In this document: positions 50,254 through 59,125 of the stretch, piece after piece
How positions within the stretch are numbered: position 1 is the stretch's first letter
How the letters are laid out: every line of letters starts with the position of its first letter
Source of the DNA: CADCWK01 sp965218235
Lineage (GTDB): Bacteria > Chloroflexota > Chloroflexia > Thermomicrobiales > UBA6265
Assembly: GCA_965218235.1 (NCBI GenBank)
Contig: OZ244595.1
Location: forward strand, 1,550,001 to 1,614,000
Direction: 5' to 3'
DNA length: 64,000 bases
The notes under the pieces: generated by a model
Told to the model about the DNA's origin: nothing
Database searches by the model: none
What the model saw: only the letters and a program-made list of their open reading frames with translations
Translations under genes and position numbers: made by a program

Positions 50254-51075
50254 ATGGACACGATCACCGGGAGCGATTGTTTGCGCATTGGCCTGGCGGC
50301 GGTGCCGAATGCGCCGTCCATCGACGATCGGCTCCGAACGCTGGACCGCGTGCTGGCCGAAGGCGCGTTGAAGGGCGTCGCCATCGTCTGCTTCCCAGAG
50401 GCGTACATCCCCGGGCTGCGCGGGATGGATTTCCCCGTCCCGCCGCAGGATCAGCGCTGTCAGGAAGCGGCCCTGAAGCAGATTCGCGCTTCGGCGGCGC
50501 GGCACCGTGTCGCCGTCGTCGTCGGAATGGAATGGCAGACGGCGTTTGGACTGCACAACGCCGCCTTCGTCATCTCGCGTGATGGTGAGGTCCAGGGCTA
50601 CCAGACGAAGAACCAGATCCCGGTCGAGGAAGCTCCGTATTATGTCGCTGGCGCGGATCGCAAACTCTTCGAGGTCGACGGCGTCCCGTTCGGCATCACG
50701 ATCTGCCATGAGGGGTGGCGCTACCCGGAGAGCGTCCGCTGGGCGGCCGCTCGGGGTGCCCGTGTCGTCTTCCACCCACAGTTGACCGGGAGTGACCTCG
50801 CTGGTCCGACGCTCGAACGCTGGGGTGATCCGGCGTCGCCGTACTACGAGAAGGCAATGCTGATACGCAGCATCGAGACGACGATCTACTTCGCCAGCGT
50901 CAACTACGCGCTGCGATTCCAGGAATCGGCGACCAGCCTGATTGACCCCGGCGGCAACCTCGTTTCCCATGTTCCCTACGGGCAGGAGCAGCTCCTGGTC
51001 TGCGACCTCGATCTCTCGCTGGCAACAGGCGCCATTGCCCGGCGATTCAATCCGGCCGCCTACCCGGCGGACTGA
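50254..51075 (+). CDS. Carbon-nitrogen hydrolase (nitrilase superfamily)
   Basis: A 273-residue amidase/nitrilase-fold enzyme that hydrolyses non-peptide C-N bonds. The Glu-Lys-Cys triad is visible: CFPEAYIPG, the lysine in GYQTKNQIPVEE, and ITICHEGWRYPE with the nucleophilic Cys. The C-terminal half has IETTIYFASVNYALRFQESA. Length is normal. The ATG at 50254 is chosen because of the upstream GAGGTGG; an ATG three codons earlier is possible. It precedes an M42-type peptidase and an amidase in the same direction. Confidence 0.92.
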   Translation: MDTITGSDCLRIGLAAVPNAPSIDDRLRTLDRVLAEGALKGVAIVCFPEAYIPGLRGMDFPVPPQDQRCQEAALKQIRASAARHRVAVVVGMEWQTAFGLHNAAFVISRDGEVQGYQTKNQIPVEEAPYYVAGADRKLFEVDGVPFGITICHEGWRYPESVRWAAARGARVVFHPQLTGSDLAGPTLERWGDPASPYYEKAMLIRSIETTIYFASVNYALRFQESATSLIDPGGNLVSHVPYGQEQLLVCDLDLSLATGAIARRFNPAAYPAD

Positions 51076-51204
51076 CCCGACCCAGGCTGATAGAGCCCCG
51101 GCGACTTCGTGACCGCCCCATGACGACGTGAGTTGCTCTACCATGCTGCCCAGAGCGGAGTAAGTCGATCGACCGCCGGGTGACTGGCGCGTGAGGGACG
51201 AGGC

Positions 51205-52314
51205 GTGACGCGACACGAGGACCTTGAGAACCTTCCGTCCGTCGACCGCGACCATCTGGTCGGGCTCGTCCGGACGCTGAGCGAACTGCCCGGCCCGACC
51301 GGCCAGGAGGAGACGGTCCAGTCCTGGATCGGGTCACACTGGCGGACGTTCAGCGAGCACGTCGAGGTGACGCCGGTCAACAACGTGCTGGCACGAGTCG
51401 GTGGCCAGGGACGGCGGTTGGTCGTCATGGGCCATGCCGACGAGATCTGCCTGATGGTCAAGAGCGTCAGCGAATCGGGCCACCTCCACGTCTGGCCGTT
51501 CTACCGCGACACCATTGGCCGTCCGCCGCGCTGGTTCAATCCGGCCAATCAGCCCTGCCTCGTTCTGACCGACCACGGGACGATCCCCGGCTTCATCGCG
51601 ACGGCCAGCGGCCACGTCGTCGGCGGCCAGCTGAGCAACGCCGGCGCGCTGGAGTGGAACGACCTGTTCATCGAAATCGGAGCGACCAGCGCCGAGGAGG
51701 TCCGGTCCCTCGGCATTCACGCCGGCTGCCGCGTCATCTGGAACCCGCGAATGTCCCGGCTCGGCGACCACCTGCTCGTCGGCAAGGCAATGGACGATCG
51801 CGCCGCCCTCGCGATTGCCACCGTTGTGGGAGAGCTCCTCTCCGGGCGGGATGACCTGGCCCACGAGGTCTGGCTGGCCTCGACCGTTCAGGAGGAGAAC
51901 GGGCTCATCGGCGCGAGCAGCGTCGTGGATTCGCAGCCGTTCGATGCCGCGATCAATCTCGACGTCGGTCTGATCGGCGACATCCCTGGTCCCGACACGC
52001 GTGACTTTCCCTCGCGGCTCGGTCACGGCCCGATCCTGGTCCATTCCGACAGCTCGGTCCACTACACCCGCGCGCTGATCCGCGACCTCGCCGCCGCCGG
52101 TGATGCGGTCGGCGCACCGGTCCAGCACGCGATCTTCCAGAACTTCAGCAGCGACGGCGCCGAGCTGATCCGGCGCGGCGTCGAGACGGCCCTGCTGGCC
52201 TACCCGACCCGTTACACCCACTCGCCGATCGAGACGGTCGATGTCCGAGATCTGGTTGGGATTATCCGCCTGATCCTCGCCTTCGCAACGACGCCACGCA
52301 TCCCGGCCGAGTAG
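51205..52314 (+). CDS. M42-type metallopeptidase
   Basis: A 369-residue dinuclear zinc aminopeptidase-like protein (M42/M20 clan). The likely metal ligands are in VVMGHADEI, GKAMDDRAAL, VQEENGLIG, INLDVG and the late YTHSPIET; the catalytic Glu is the first of the EE pair. A domain insert is in the N-terminal half, as in M42 enzymes. The start is GTG at 51205, with GAGGGACGAGG upstream. Cytoplasmic, no signal. It probably trims imported peptides or related amides, given the upstream importer (inference). Confidence 0.9.
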   Translation: MTRHEDLENLPSVDRDHLVGLVRTLSELPGPTGQEETVQSWIGSHWRTFSEHVEVTPVNNVLARVGGQGRRLVVMGHADEICLMVKSVSESGHLHVWPFYRDTIGRPPRWFNPANQPCLVLTDHGTIPGFIATASGHVVGGQLSNAGALEWNDLFIEIGATSAEEVRSLGIHAGCRVIWNPRMSRLGDHLLVGKAMDDRAALAIATVVGELLSGRDDLAHEVWLASTVQEENGLIGASSVVDSQPFDAAINLDVGLIGDIPGPDTRDFPSRLGHGPILVHSDSSVHYTRALIRDLAAAGDAVGAPVQHAIFQNFSSDGAELIRRGVETALLAYPTRYTHSPIETVDVRDLVGIIRLILAFATTPRIPAE

Positions 52315-52368
52315 CCGACGTCCACCTGACTTCCCGCCCAGACACACCGGCACGAGGGAATCGACACG

Positions 52369-53961
52369 ATGGCAAGCAGCGTCCTGGTTACGGACATTGG
52401 AGAGCTCAGCGCCCTGATCCGCGAGCGGACCGATTCGGCCATTGATCCCGGCTCGTCGATGAGCCCGACGTGGTTCGCACCCGCCGGGCCGCGCGGCGAC
52501 CTCGATGGTGCCGAGATCGTCGAGACCGCGATCGACATCCTCAACGACGATCTCTCGGCCTACCCAGACCCGCTCCTCGCGCCGGCGATCGAGATCGCCG
52601 CGGCGTTGCGCTCCGAGCGCTGGGGCAAGACGGAATACCACGAGGCGACCCGCCGTCGGATCGCCGAGACCGAACCGCTCCTCCACGCTCACGTCCGTCA
52701 GCTCGACGTCGAGCCGTTCTCGATCGGCGCCGACGATCTGCCGCTGGTCGGGCTGACCGTGGCGGTCAAGGACATCTTCGATGTTCGGGGCGTCCCAACC
52801 CTCTGCAACTCGGCATCGCGGGACGGCGTCGAGCCGGCCCAGGACGATGCCGTCGCCGTCGAGCGCCTCCGGACCGCCGGCGCCCTGCTGATCAGCAAGA
52901 CGGTCACCCAGGAGTTCGCCGCCGGTGTCGTCAGCAACCCAGCCCGGAACCCGTGGGACCCCGACCGGATTCCCGGCGGCAGCAGCGGCGGCTCGGGCGC
53001 GGCGGTCTCGGTCGGAGCGGCGGCGCTCGCGTTTGGAAGCGATACCGGCGGCAGCATCCGGATTCCGGCGTCGATCTGCGGGGTGGTCGGGCTGAAGCCG
53101 ACGCTTGGCAGCGTCTCTACGCAGGGCGTCTACCCATTGTCCTGGTCGCTGGATACCGTCGGACCGATCGCCCGCACGGTCCGCGACGCCGCGCTGATGT
53201 TCCTGCTCATGCGCGACCCGGCCCTCGTGGCGCGGGAGGACGACCGGGTCGGCTGGATCGCCCTGCTGGCCGGTGCCGACGCCAACCGGCCCCTGACCGG
53301 GCAGCGGATCGGCATCTCGGCGCCCTTCTTCCTCGACCGACTGACCGACGATGTCCGGGCGGCCTTCGACTCCTCGCTCGAGACGCTGCGGTCGCTCGGC
53401 GCCGAGGTGGTCGAGGTCGCCTGGGCCGACGCCGACATTGCCCGGGCCGCGGCGACGGTGATCAACCGGGTCGAGTCGGCCGCGATCCACGCCGCCGGCG
53501 TCGCCACCGATCCCAATGGCTACGGCGCGGAACTCAAGGACCGGCTGATCGCCTCGCAGCGCATTGCATCGGGCGACTACATCCGGGCACTGCAGGCGCG
53601 GAACCTCGCCCGTTCGAGCATGGCGGATACGTTCGTCCGGGAGGGGCTGACGGCTTTGCTGGCTCCCTCGACCGCCGGGACAGCAGCCCGGGTCGATGAT
53701 CCCAACGTGCGGTACGCGGACGGCGTCCTCGAGCCCGTCGGCAACGCCTACCTGCGGCTCAACCAGCCGTTCAACGCCACCGGCCAGCCCGTCCTCTGCC
53801 TGCCCTGCGGCTTCGACCGGCAAGGATTACCGATCGGCCTCCAGATCGCGACCGCTCCGGGCCACGAACTGACGGCCTGCCGGATCGGCGCGGCGTACGA
53901 GGCGGCCACGGTATGGCACCACCGGCGACCGACCGTTCTCCACCAGCTCTCGGCCAGTTAA
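52369..53961 (+). CDS. Amidase-signature hydrolase (GatA-like)
   Basis: A 530-residue amidase. The Ser-cisSer-Lys triad is visible: Lys in LTVAVKDIFDVRG, the GGSSGGSGAAVS loop, and the nucleophilic Ser in GSDTGGSIRIPAS. The N-terminal ~115 residues are an extension with predicted helices, and the amidase domain follows. Not a true GatA: no GatB/GatC nearby, and the extension differs. The gap to the preceding peptidase gene is 54 bp, so the three hydrolases probably form one transcript. The substrate is not predictable beyond an amide. Confidence 0.92.
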   Translation: MASSVLVTDIGELSALIRERTDSAIDPGSSMSPTWFAPAGPRGDLDGAEIVETAIDILNDDLSAYPDPLLAPAIEIAAALRSERWGKTEYHEATRRRIAETEPLLHAHVRQLDVEPFSIGADDLPLVGLTVAVKDIFDVRGVPTLCNSASRDGVEPAQDDAVAVERLRTAGALLISKTVTQEFAAGVVSNPARNPWDPDRIPGGSSGGSGAAVSVGAAALAFGSDTGGSIRIPASICGVVGLKPTLGSVSTQGVYPLSWSLDTVGPIARTVRDAALMFLLMRDPALVAREDDRVGWIALLAGADANRPLTGQRIGISAPFFLDRLTDDVRAAFDSSLETLRSLGAEVVEVAWADADIARAAATVINRVESAAIHAAGVATDPNGYGAELKDRLIASQRIASGDYIRALQARNLARSSMADTFVREGLTALLAPSTAGTAARVDDPNVRYADGVLEPVGNAYLRLNQPFNATGQPVLCLPCGFDRQGLPIGLQIATAPGHELTACRIGAAYEAATVWHHRRPTVLHQLSAS

Positions 53962-54046
53962 GTTCGCCCGTCGGGGGAACGGGATTCCGGACCATGAATG
54001 GAGATCGGCGCACCCACCGGCGAGACGTCCGGCGGTCGTTTCGTGG

Positions 54047-54511
54047 TTATCGCATCGCCAGGTTGAGTACCTCTTCCGCGTCCGGTGTGAGTGTCGAGCG
54101 GATCACCCGGCCATGGAAGGGGTTGAGCGCCCCGACCAGCGCGTCGGCGTTGGCCTCCTTGATGGCGAGGAAAAGCGCCGACTTGTCGGGTTCGAGCTGC
54201 TTCTCGACCTCGTCGACGAAGCTGTCGTCGACGCCATTGCCGGTACTGGAGCCGACCGCGGCACCGCCAACAAGCCCGGCGATCAGGCCGAGCGGGCCGA
54301 ACAGCGCGCCGACGACCGCGCCGATCGTCATGCCGGTCTCGGTCGAGCTGTCGAGCTCGTTCTTGACATGCAGCCTGCCCTCGGCGTCCCGGGCGATCAC
54401 GGCCGTGTCGCTGAACGAAATCTGCCCGGCCTTCTCGATCTCGCGCAGGTTCCGGAGGCAGAGCGTCGCCTCGTCGTCGGAGTCGAACAGGATCGCGATC
54501 GCGTCGGCCAT
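54047..54511 (-). CDS. DUF1269-type membrane-associated protein
   Basis: A 154-residue protein with the DUF1269 layout: a short N-terminal alpha/beta part (DAIAILFDSDDEATLCLRNL, ISFSDTAVIARDAEGRLHVK), a Gly-rich transmembrane hairpin (TGMTIGAVVGALFGPLGLIA then GLVGGAAVGSSTG) and a C-terminal helical-beta part (FVDEVEKQLEPDKSALFLAI). The ATG at 54511 has AAGGACG upstream. The family is linked to membrane association, without a known reaction. Confidence 0.9.
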   Translation of the reverse strand: MADAIAILFDSDDEATLCLRNLREIEKAGQISFSDTAVIARDAEGRLHVKNELDSSTETGMTIGAVVGALFGPLGLIAGLVGGAAVGSSTGNGVDDSFVDEVEKQLEPDKSALFLAIKEANADALVGALNPFHGRVIRSTLTPDAEEVLNLAMR

Positions 54512-54588
54512 GTCTCACGTCCTTGCTGGCTGCGTTATGTCAAACGATGCGAAGCATGGTACCTGTGATAAGCAGCCACCACGCGGGA

Positions 54589-55308
54589 TCATCGCATGGT
54601 CATCGCGATTTCATGAGGGCACGGCTCACCATTGGGCAGGTGGCAGTACGGCGGGGATGCGGGAAGCACGAGACCGGCGTCCTCGAGCAGCGCGGCGACC
54701 TCGCAGAGCGGAAAGCCAACGACGTTGGTGTAGCAGCCGGTGAAGCCCGCCACGATCTCTCGCGTGCCTCGCTGAATCCCGTAGCCACCGGCCTTGTCGA
54801 GCGGCTCGCCAGTCGCGACGTAGGCCGCGAGCGCTTCGTCGCTGAACGGATGCATGTGGACGACCGTCGTGACGACGCGACTCACGGTCGTCCGCGTCGC
54901 GGTGTCAACGAGCGCAACCGCCGTCAGGACCTCGTGATCTCGGTCCCGTAGCCGCTTCAGCATCGACGTGGCCGCGTCGGTGTCGGCTGGCTTGCCGAGG
55001 ATCTCGCCGTCCAGGCTCACGACCGTGTCGGCGCCGACGACGAGCGGATTGGGCGGGCCCCGATCGGCGTCCGACTCCTTCCCGCTTCCGTCCTCCGGCG
55101 CGGCTTCCCAGGCAACGATCTCCGCCTTCTGCCGGGCCAGTGACTCCACGTACGCGGCGGCGGCCACGGGAGCGGTCATCGCCTCGTCGAGATCGCTGAT
55201 GCGCACGGTGAACGGGACGCCCAGCCGACCGAGCAGGACGCGGCGGCGGGGGGAACTGGACGCCAGCACTAACGGGCGCTGAATCGATACGTCGGTTGGC
55301 TCAGTCAC
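54589..55308 (-). CDS. maf: Maf family nucleotide pyrophosphatase
   Basis: A 239-residue house-cleaning pyrophosphatase acting on dTTP/UTP or modified nucleotides. Motifs are LVLASSSPRRRVLLGRLGVP, the ISDLDEAM loop, VVGADTVVSLDGEILGKP (catalytic Asp) and DKAGGYGIQ. It is somewhat longer than usual (~200 residues), with a ~25-residue C-terminal tail carrying two cysteines (PYCHLPNGEPCPHE) that is not part of the family domain. The GTG start at 55308 has no strong ribosome site. Confidence 0.93.
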   Translation of the reverse strand: MTEPTDVSIQRPLVLASSSPRRRVLLGRLGVPFTVRISDLDEAMTAPVAAAAYVESLARQKAEIVAWEAAPEDGSGKESDADRGPPNPLVVGADTVVSLDGEILGKPADTDAATSMLKRLRDRDHEVLTAVALVDTATRTTVSRVVTTVVHMHPFSDEALAAYVATGEPLDKAGGYGIQRGTREIVAGFTGCYTNVVGFPLCEVAALLEDAGLVLPASPPYCHLPNGEPCPHEIAMTMR

Positions 55309-55441
55309 TGGCGGCGCGACTCAGGCAGCGGGCCTGCCGATGGCGAGGAATCTCAGTCATCGCTCAAGCATAACGGACCCGTGCGGACCGGTTCCCGGGA
55401 CCAGGGCCCGATCGGACGTCTGCGCTGTGCAGCCAGGCCGC

Positions 55442-56398
55442 TCAGCCCTTGACTGACCCGGCCAGACCGCCCTGGACGATGAAGCGCTGGGCGACGAAGT
55501 ACAGCAGGACGACCGGGAGCGAGGCCAGCGTCGCGCCGGCCATGATCGGGCCCCAGCGGTAGACATCGCCGGTAATCAGGTACTGGAGCGCCAGGGAGAC
55601 GGTCCGGAGGTCCTCGCTGCTGATGAAGATCAGGGCGAAGAGGAGCTCGTTCCAGGCGCCGGTAAAGGTGAAGATGCTGACTGCGGCCAGACCGGGGACC
55701 GAGAGCGGCAGGACGATGTGGATGAAGGCGCCGATCCGAGTGTCGCCATCGACCATCGCCTGCTCCTCGAGGTCGCGCGGGACGCTCTTGAAGAAGTTGG
55801 TCAGCATCCAGGTCGCGACCGGCAGGGCGAAGGTCATGTAGATGATGACCAGTCCGTGGAGCGAGTTTCCAAGGCTCAGCTTCGCGACGATGATCGCCAG
55901 CGGGATGAAGAGCAGCGAGCTTGGCATCAGGTAGCCGAACAGGATCAGGCGGCCAAGGAATCCGCGGAACCGGTACCGGAACCGGACCTGGCTGTAGGCG
56001 GCCAGCGAGGCGATCACGAGGGCGACCACGGTGACGCTGGTCGCGACGATCGCGCTGTTGCGGATCGCGGTCAGGAAGTCGCGCTCGACGATCAGGTCCC
56101 GGTAGTTCTCCATCGTCACGGTCTGCGGCCACAGCGCCGGGACACGGTTGATCTCCCGCGGCGTCTTGAACGACATCGAGACCATCCAGTAGATCGGGAA
56201 CAGGACGATCGGCGCCATCACCGTGATGCCCACGTACATCCCGACCGTCGCCATCACCCCCGAGCGCCGCCAACGAGCCCGCTGCCGGTGGGCTTCGCGC
56301 AACTCTTCCAGCGTTCGACCGGGCGCGGAGCGGGCCGGCCGGGCGTCAGCGACCATCGTCGACCCCCACTCGCCTCTCCCCAATGACCGACGGCGCAT
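55442..56398 (-). CDS. Carbohydrate ABC permease (MalG family)
   Basis: A 318-residue MalG-type inner-membrane permease with six TM helices. The EAA loop reads LEEQAMVDGDTRIGAFIHIV then LPLSVPGLAAV, the N-terminal helix is followed by FPIYWMVSMSFKTPREI, and the C terminus has FVAQRFIVQGGLAGSVKG, typical of MalG. The start is either 56398 (GAGAG upstream, 15 bp after the MalF-type stop) or the ATG at 56356. It is the third gene of the sugar-importer operon. Confidence 0.94.
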   Translation of the reverse strand: MRRRSLGRGEWGSTMVADARPARSAPGRTLEELREAHRQRARWRRSGVMATVGMYVGITVMAPIVLFPIYWMVSMSFKTPREINRVPALWPQTVTMENYRDLIVERDFLTAIRNSAIVATSVTVVALVIASLAAYSQVRFRYRFRGFLGRLILFGYLMPSSLLFIPLAIIVAKLSLGNSLHGLVIIYMTFALPVATWMLTNFFKSVPRDLEEQAMVDGDTRIGAFIHIVLPLSVPGLAAVSIFTFTGAWNELLFALIFISSEDLRTVSLALQYLITGDVYRWGPIMAGATLASLPVVLLYFVAQRFIVQGGLAGSVKG

Positions 56399-56413
56399 TA
56401 TGTCGCTCTCGAT

Positions 56414-57361
56414 TCATTCGTCATCCTCGATCAGCCTCGTTGTGACGATCACCATCAGCAGCAGCGCCGGCAGGATCGCGACCGAGACGGCGGCGGCCTC
56501 GCCGAGCCGCTGGTTCTGGAGCCCGAAGTACGACAGCACCGGCAGGATCATCGTCGCGTCGGAAGGTCCGCCCTGCGTCAGGATCCAGATGTTCTCGAAC
56601 GAGTTGGCGGTCCAGATCGACGACATCAGCGCCACGATGAAGATCGCGCTGCGGATGCTGGGCAGCGTCACGTCGAGGAAGCGCCGGATGCGGCTGGCGC
56701 CGTCCAGCTTCGCCGCCTCGTAGAGGTCGCCGGGGATGCCCTGCAGCGCGGCCAGCAGGACGATGAACCAGAACGGGAATCCACGCCAGATCGTCGCGAC
56801 GATCACCGAAGGCAGCGCGAGGGCCCGCTCGCCGAGCCAGTCGATGTAGCCGGTCTGGGCGATCCCGACCCACTCGAAGAGCGGCATCAGGCCGAGGTCG
56901 GTGATGAGGAGGTTCAGACCACCGCCCAGTGGCTGGAACAGAACGCGCCAGGTCAGAAAGACGACGAAGGCCGGCATCGCCCAGGGCAGGAGCAGAACCG
57001 CCCGGAAGAAGCCCCGACCGCGGATCCGCTCATTGACGATCAGGGCCAGCCCGAGCCCAAGGATCAGCTTGGCGATCCCGGTGACGATGACGATGGTGAT
57101 CGTATTCGTCACCGCCCGGGTGAAGCTGGACCAGTCGACGAGGGAGCGGAAGTTGCGCAGCCCGACCCACTCGCCAGGAACGCCGACGACGCGATCGGTG
57201 AAGGCGATCCAGACCGCGAAGCCCAGCTGGTAGGCGATCAGGGCGAGCAGGATCAGGATGACCGGCGCGATCAGCAGGTAGCCCCAGAGGGCGTTCCGCC
57301 GGGCGAACGTCATGAACGGCCGGGACTGCGGTGGTCGTGACGCGGTGCCGATGGCGGCCAT
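56414..57361 (-). CDS. Carbohydrate ABC permease (MalF family)
   Basis: A 315-residue MalF-type permease with six TM helices and no long periplasmic P2 loop, so it is of the MsmF/LacF kind. The EAA loop is DLYEAAKLDGASRIRRFLDV then TLPSIRSA. It begins with a basic stretch before the first helix (LIAPVILILLALIAYQLGFA). It lies between the binding-protein gene (192 bp upstream) and the MalG-type gene. Confidence 0.94.
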   Translation of the reverse strand: MAAIGTASRPPQSRPFMTFARRNALWGYLLIAPVILILLALIAYQLGFAVWIAFTDRVVGVPGEWVGLRNFRSLVDWSSFTRAVTNTITIVIVTGIAKLILGLGLALIVNERIRGRGFFRAVLLLPWAMPAFVVFLTWRVLFQPLGGGLNLLITDLGLMPLFEWVGIAQTGYIDWLGERALALPSVIVATIWRGFPFWFIVLLAALQGIPGDLYEAAKLDGASRIRRFLDVTLPSIRSAIFIVALMSSIWTANSFENIWILTQGGPSDATMILPVLSYFGLQNQRLGEAAAVSVAILPALLLMVIVTTRLIEDDE

Positions 57362-57553
57362 GGGCTTCCTGACTGACCTGAGTCTCCCCGCTAACCATCC
57401 GGCATGAACGCTTCGGACGTGGCGCGACGGGTCAGGCGCTGGACCGAATCGATCGGGCCATCTGGGAGGGGTAACGAGGCCAGCGCGCGGCCAGCGGCTA
57501 GCCTGGGAGAACGGTCAGCGGGCCCCCCAGCGACCGTTCCCCGGCTCCGGCGG

Positions 57554-58888
57554 CTATGGGTACTTGGCGTAGATGGCCTCGATGTCGCTCTGGGCCTGCG
57601 CCATCGTGTCGTCGATCGACATCCCGTCGACGACCATCCGCTGGATCATCCGTGGGATCGCGAAGGTCGTGCTGGTCTCGGCGTAGGCGCCGTTGAAGGT
57701 GTCCGGGGCGGCCGGAGCGGTCCCGTTCTCGACCAGTCCCTTGAGGGCGCCGTGGACTTCGGTCGAGAAGATCGCGAAGTCCTTCTCGCCCTGCAGGACC
57801 GGCCCGTAGATCGCCGAGTTGTAGTACTGCTCCGAGAAGGCCGGCATCGCCAGGTACTCGAGCAGTGCCCTCGCCGCGTCCGGGTTGGATGAGGTCGTCG
57901 TAATCGACCGGATGTTGGGGTTGAGCGGCGAGACGAGCCCCACCGGTCCGGACGGGAGCGGCGAGTATCCGGTCGCCTGGTCCAGCTCCGGGTCGGCGTC
58001 GAGGAGGTTGATGTGAACGCTGCCGGTGTTCATGATGAAGACGGCCTGCCCGGCCTGGTAGGCGGCGTTGTCGCCAGCACCGTCCCAGGTCGTGTTGCCC
58101 GGCGAGAAGATGCCGTCGGTGGCCGCGGCCTGGACCCATTCAAGGAAGGCGCGCGTCTCCGCCGAGCGCACCATGACGACCTTGCCCGCATCGTCGGCGA
58201 TCCGCCCTCCATAGGACTGCATGACCGAGATCATCACGTTGCCGTCGCCGACATTGGCCAGGGAGAAGCCGAGGCCGAAGATCGCCGGCGGCTGCTGGGC
58301 GGCGCGGGCCTGGTCGGCAACCTCCTGCCACGTCGCCGGTGCCGTCGTCAGACCGGCCTCGGAGAGGACGTCGGTCCGGCGGAAGAGGATGTTTCCGGAG
58401 GCGCCGAACGGGATCCCGACCCGGCTCCCACCGAACCGCTCCGGCGCCGTCGCATTCGCGACCGACTCGTACCAGCCTCCGTGGGCGGCCCCGATCGTCT
58501 CGTAGAGGTCGTCGACGGCGACGATCTGCTGGGACGACGTGAGCTGTAGCGCAAGATCGAGCCCGAGGTCGAGACAGTCCGGCATCGTGCCGGCCTCGAC
58601 GGCGGCGCTGACTCGCTGGACCGTCTCGTTCTGGTTGATCATCACCACGTCGGGCTCGAGCCCGTTGGTCCGGCACCACTCCTCGATCGTCGACTGGAGC
58701 AACGAGTTGGCAGCGTCCGAGAAGATCAGCCCGCCCCAATAGGTGAACGTTCCGCCGCCCTGGATGACGGCCGGCGCCTTTCGTGCCGCGACCATCCCGG
58801 CGATACCCCCGGCCCCGGCGAAGCTGGTCACGCCGACGACCGCGCCCTTGACCACCGCCCGCCGGGTCAGATCGTGTCCTGGCACCAT
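57554..58888 (-). CDS. Carbohydrate ABC transporter substrate-binding protein (family 1)
   Basis: A 444-residue extracytoplasmic sugar-binding protein. It has a Tat-type signal (LTRRAVVKGAVVGVTSFAGA and the following hydrophobic stretch), without a lipobox cysteine. The mature domain has the SBP family 1 layout (FTYWGGLIFSDAANSLLQST, GIPFGASGNILFRRTD, SPLPSGPVGLVSPLNPN, ALLEYLAMPAFSEQYY). The ATG at 58888 has AGAGGAG with good spacing. A candidate promoter is 78-107 bp upstream. The divergent mannonate dehydratase-like gene suggests that the ligand is a uronic-acid-containing sugar (inference). Confidence 0.92.
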   Translation of the reverse strand: MVPGHDLTRRAVVKGAVVGVTSFAGAGGIAGMVAARKAPAVIQGGGTFTYWGGLIFSDAANSLLQSTIEEWCRTNGLEPDVVMINQNETVQRVSAAVEAGTMPDCLDLGLDLALQLTSSQQIVAVDDLYETIGAAHGGWYESVANATAPERFGGSRVGIPFGASGNILFRRTDVLSEAGLTTAPATWQEVADQARAAQQPPAIFGLGFSLANVGDGNVMISVMQSYGGRIADDAGKVVMVRSAETRAFLEWVQAAATDGIFSPGNTTWDGAGDNAAYQAGQAVFIMNTGSVHINLLDADPELDQATGYSPLPSGPVGLVSPLNPNIRSITTTSSNPDAARALLEYLAMPAFSEQYYNSAIYGPVLQGEKDFAIFSTEVHGALKGLVENGTAPAAPDTFNGAYAETSTTFAIPRMIQRMVVDGMSIDDTMAQAQSDIEAIYAKYP

Positions 58889-58965
58889 CGTGGTGCTCCT
58901 CTTCTGTTTAGCCAATTCGTCTGGCTCTGGCCCACGCCTCATGGCGTGGCGAATCGCGTCCAGGT

Positions 58966-58994
58966 AGCCTACGGCGACTGGCCGGGGCCGTCAA
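58966..58994 (-). promoter_or_regulatory. Candidate promoter of the sugar-importer operon
   Basis: On the minus strand TTGACG (58989-58994), a 17-bp spacer and TAGGCT (58966-58971), located ~78 bp upstream of the binding-protein start in the divergent region. The -35 fits well, the -10 at three of six bases. Confidence 0.4.
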
Positions 58995-59125
58995 TACGTC
59001 TCACGAAGGTGAACGAATCACCTCGGGCCGAGCGATTCCCACGGCCGGCGAAACCGCGCTAGGATGCCAAATCGAGATACCGTCGCTCGACGGCGAGCCC
59101 ACGATTTCGACGAGGAGCCCCATGA

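Noticed and set aside
51334..53823. 829-codon minus-strand frame opposite the peptidase and amidase genes
   Set aside because: It runs through two secure genes and the gap between them, with no recognisable domain.
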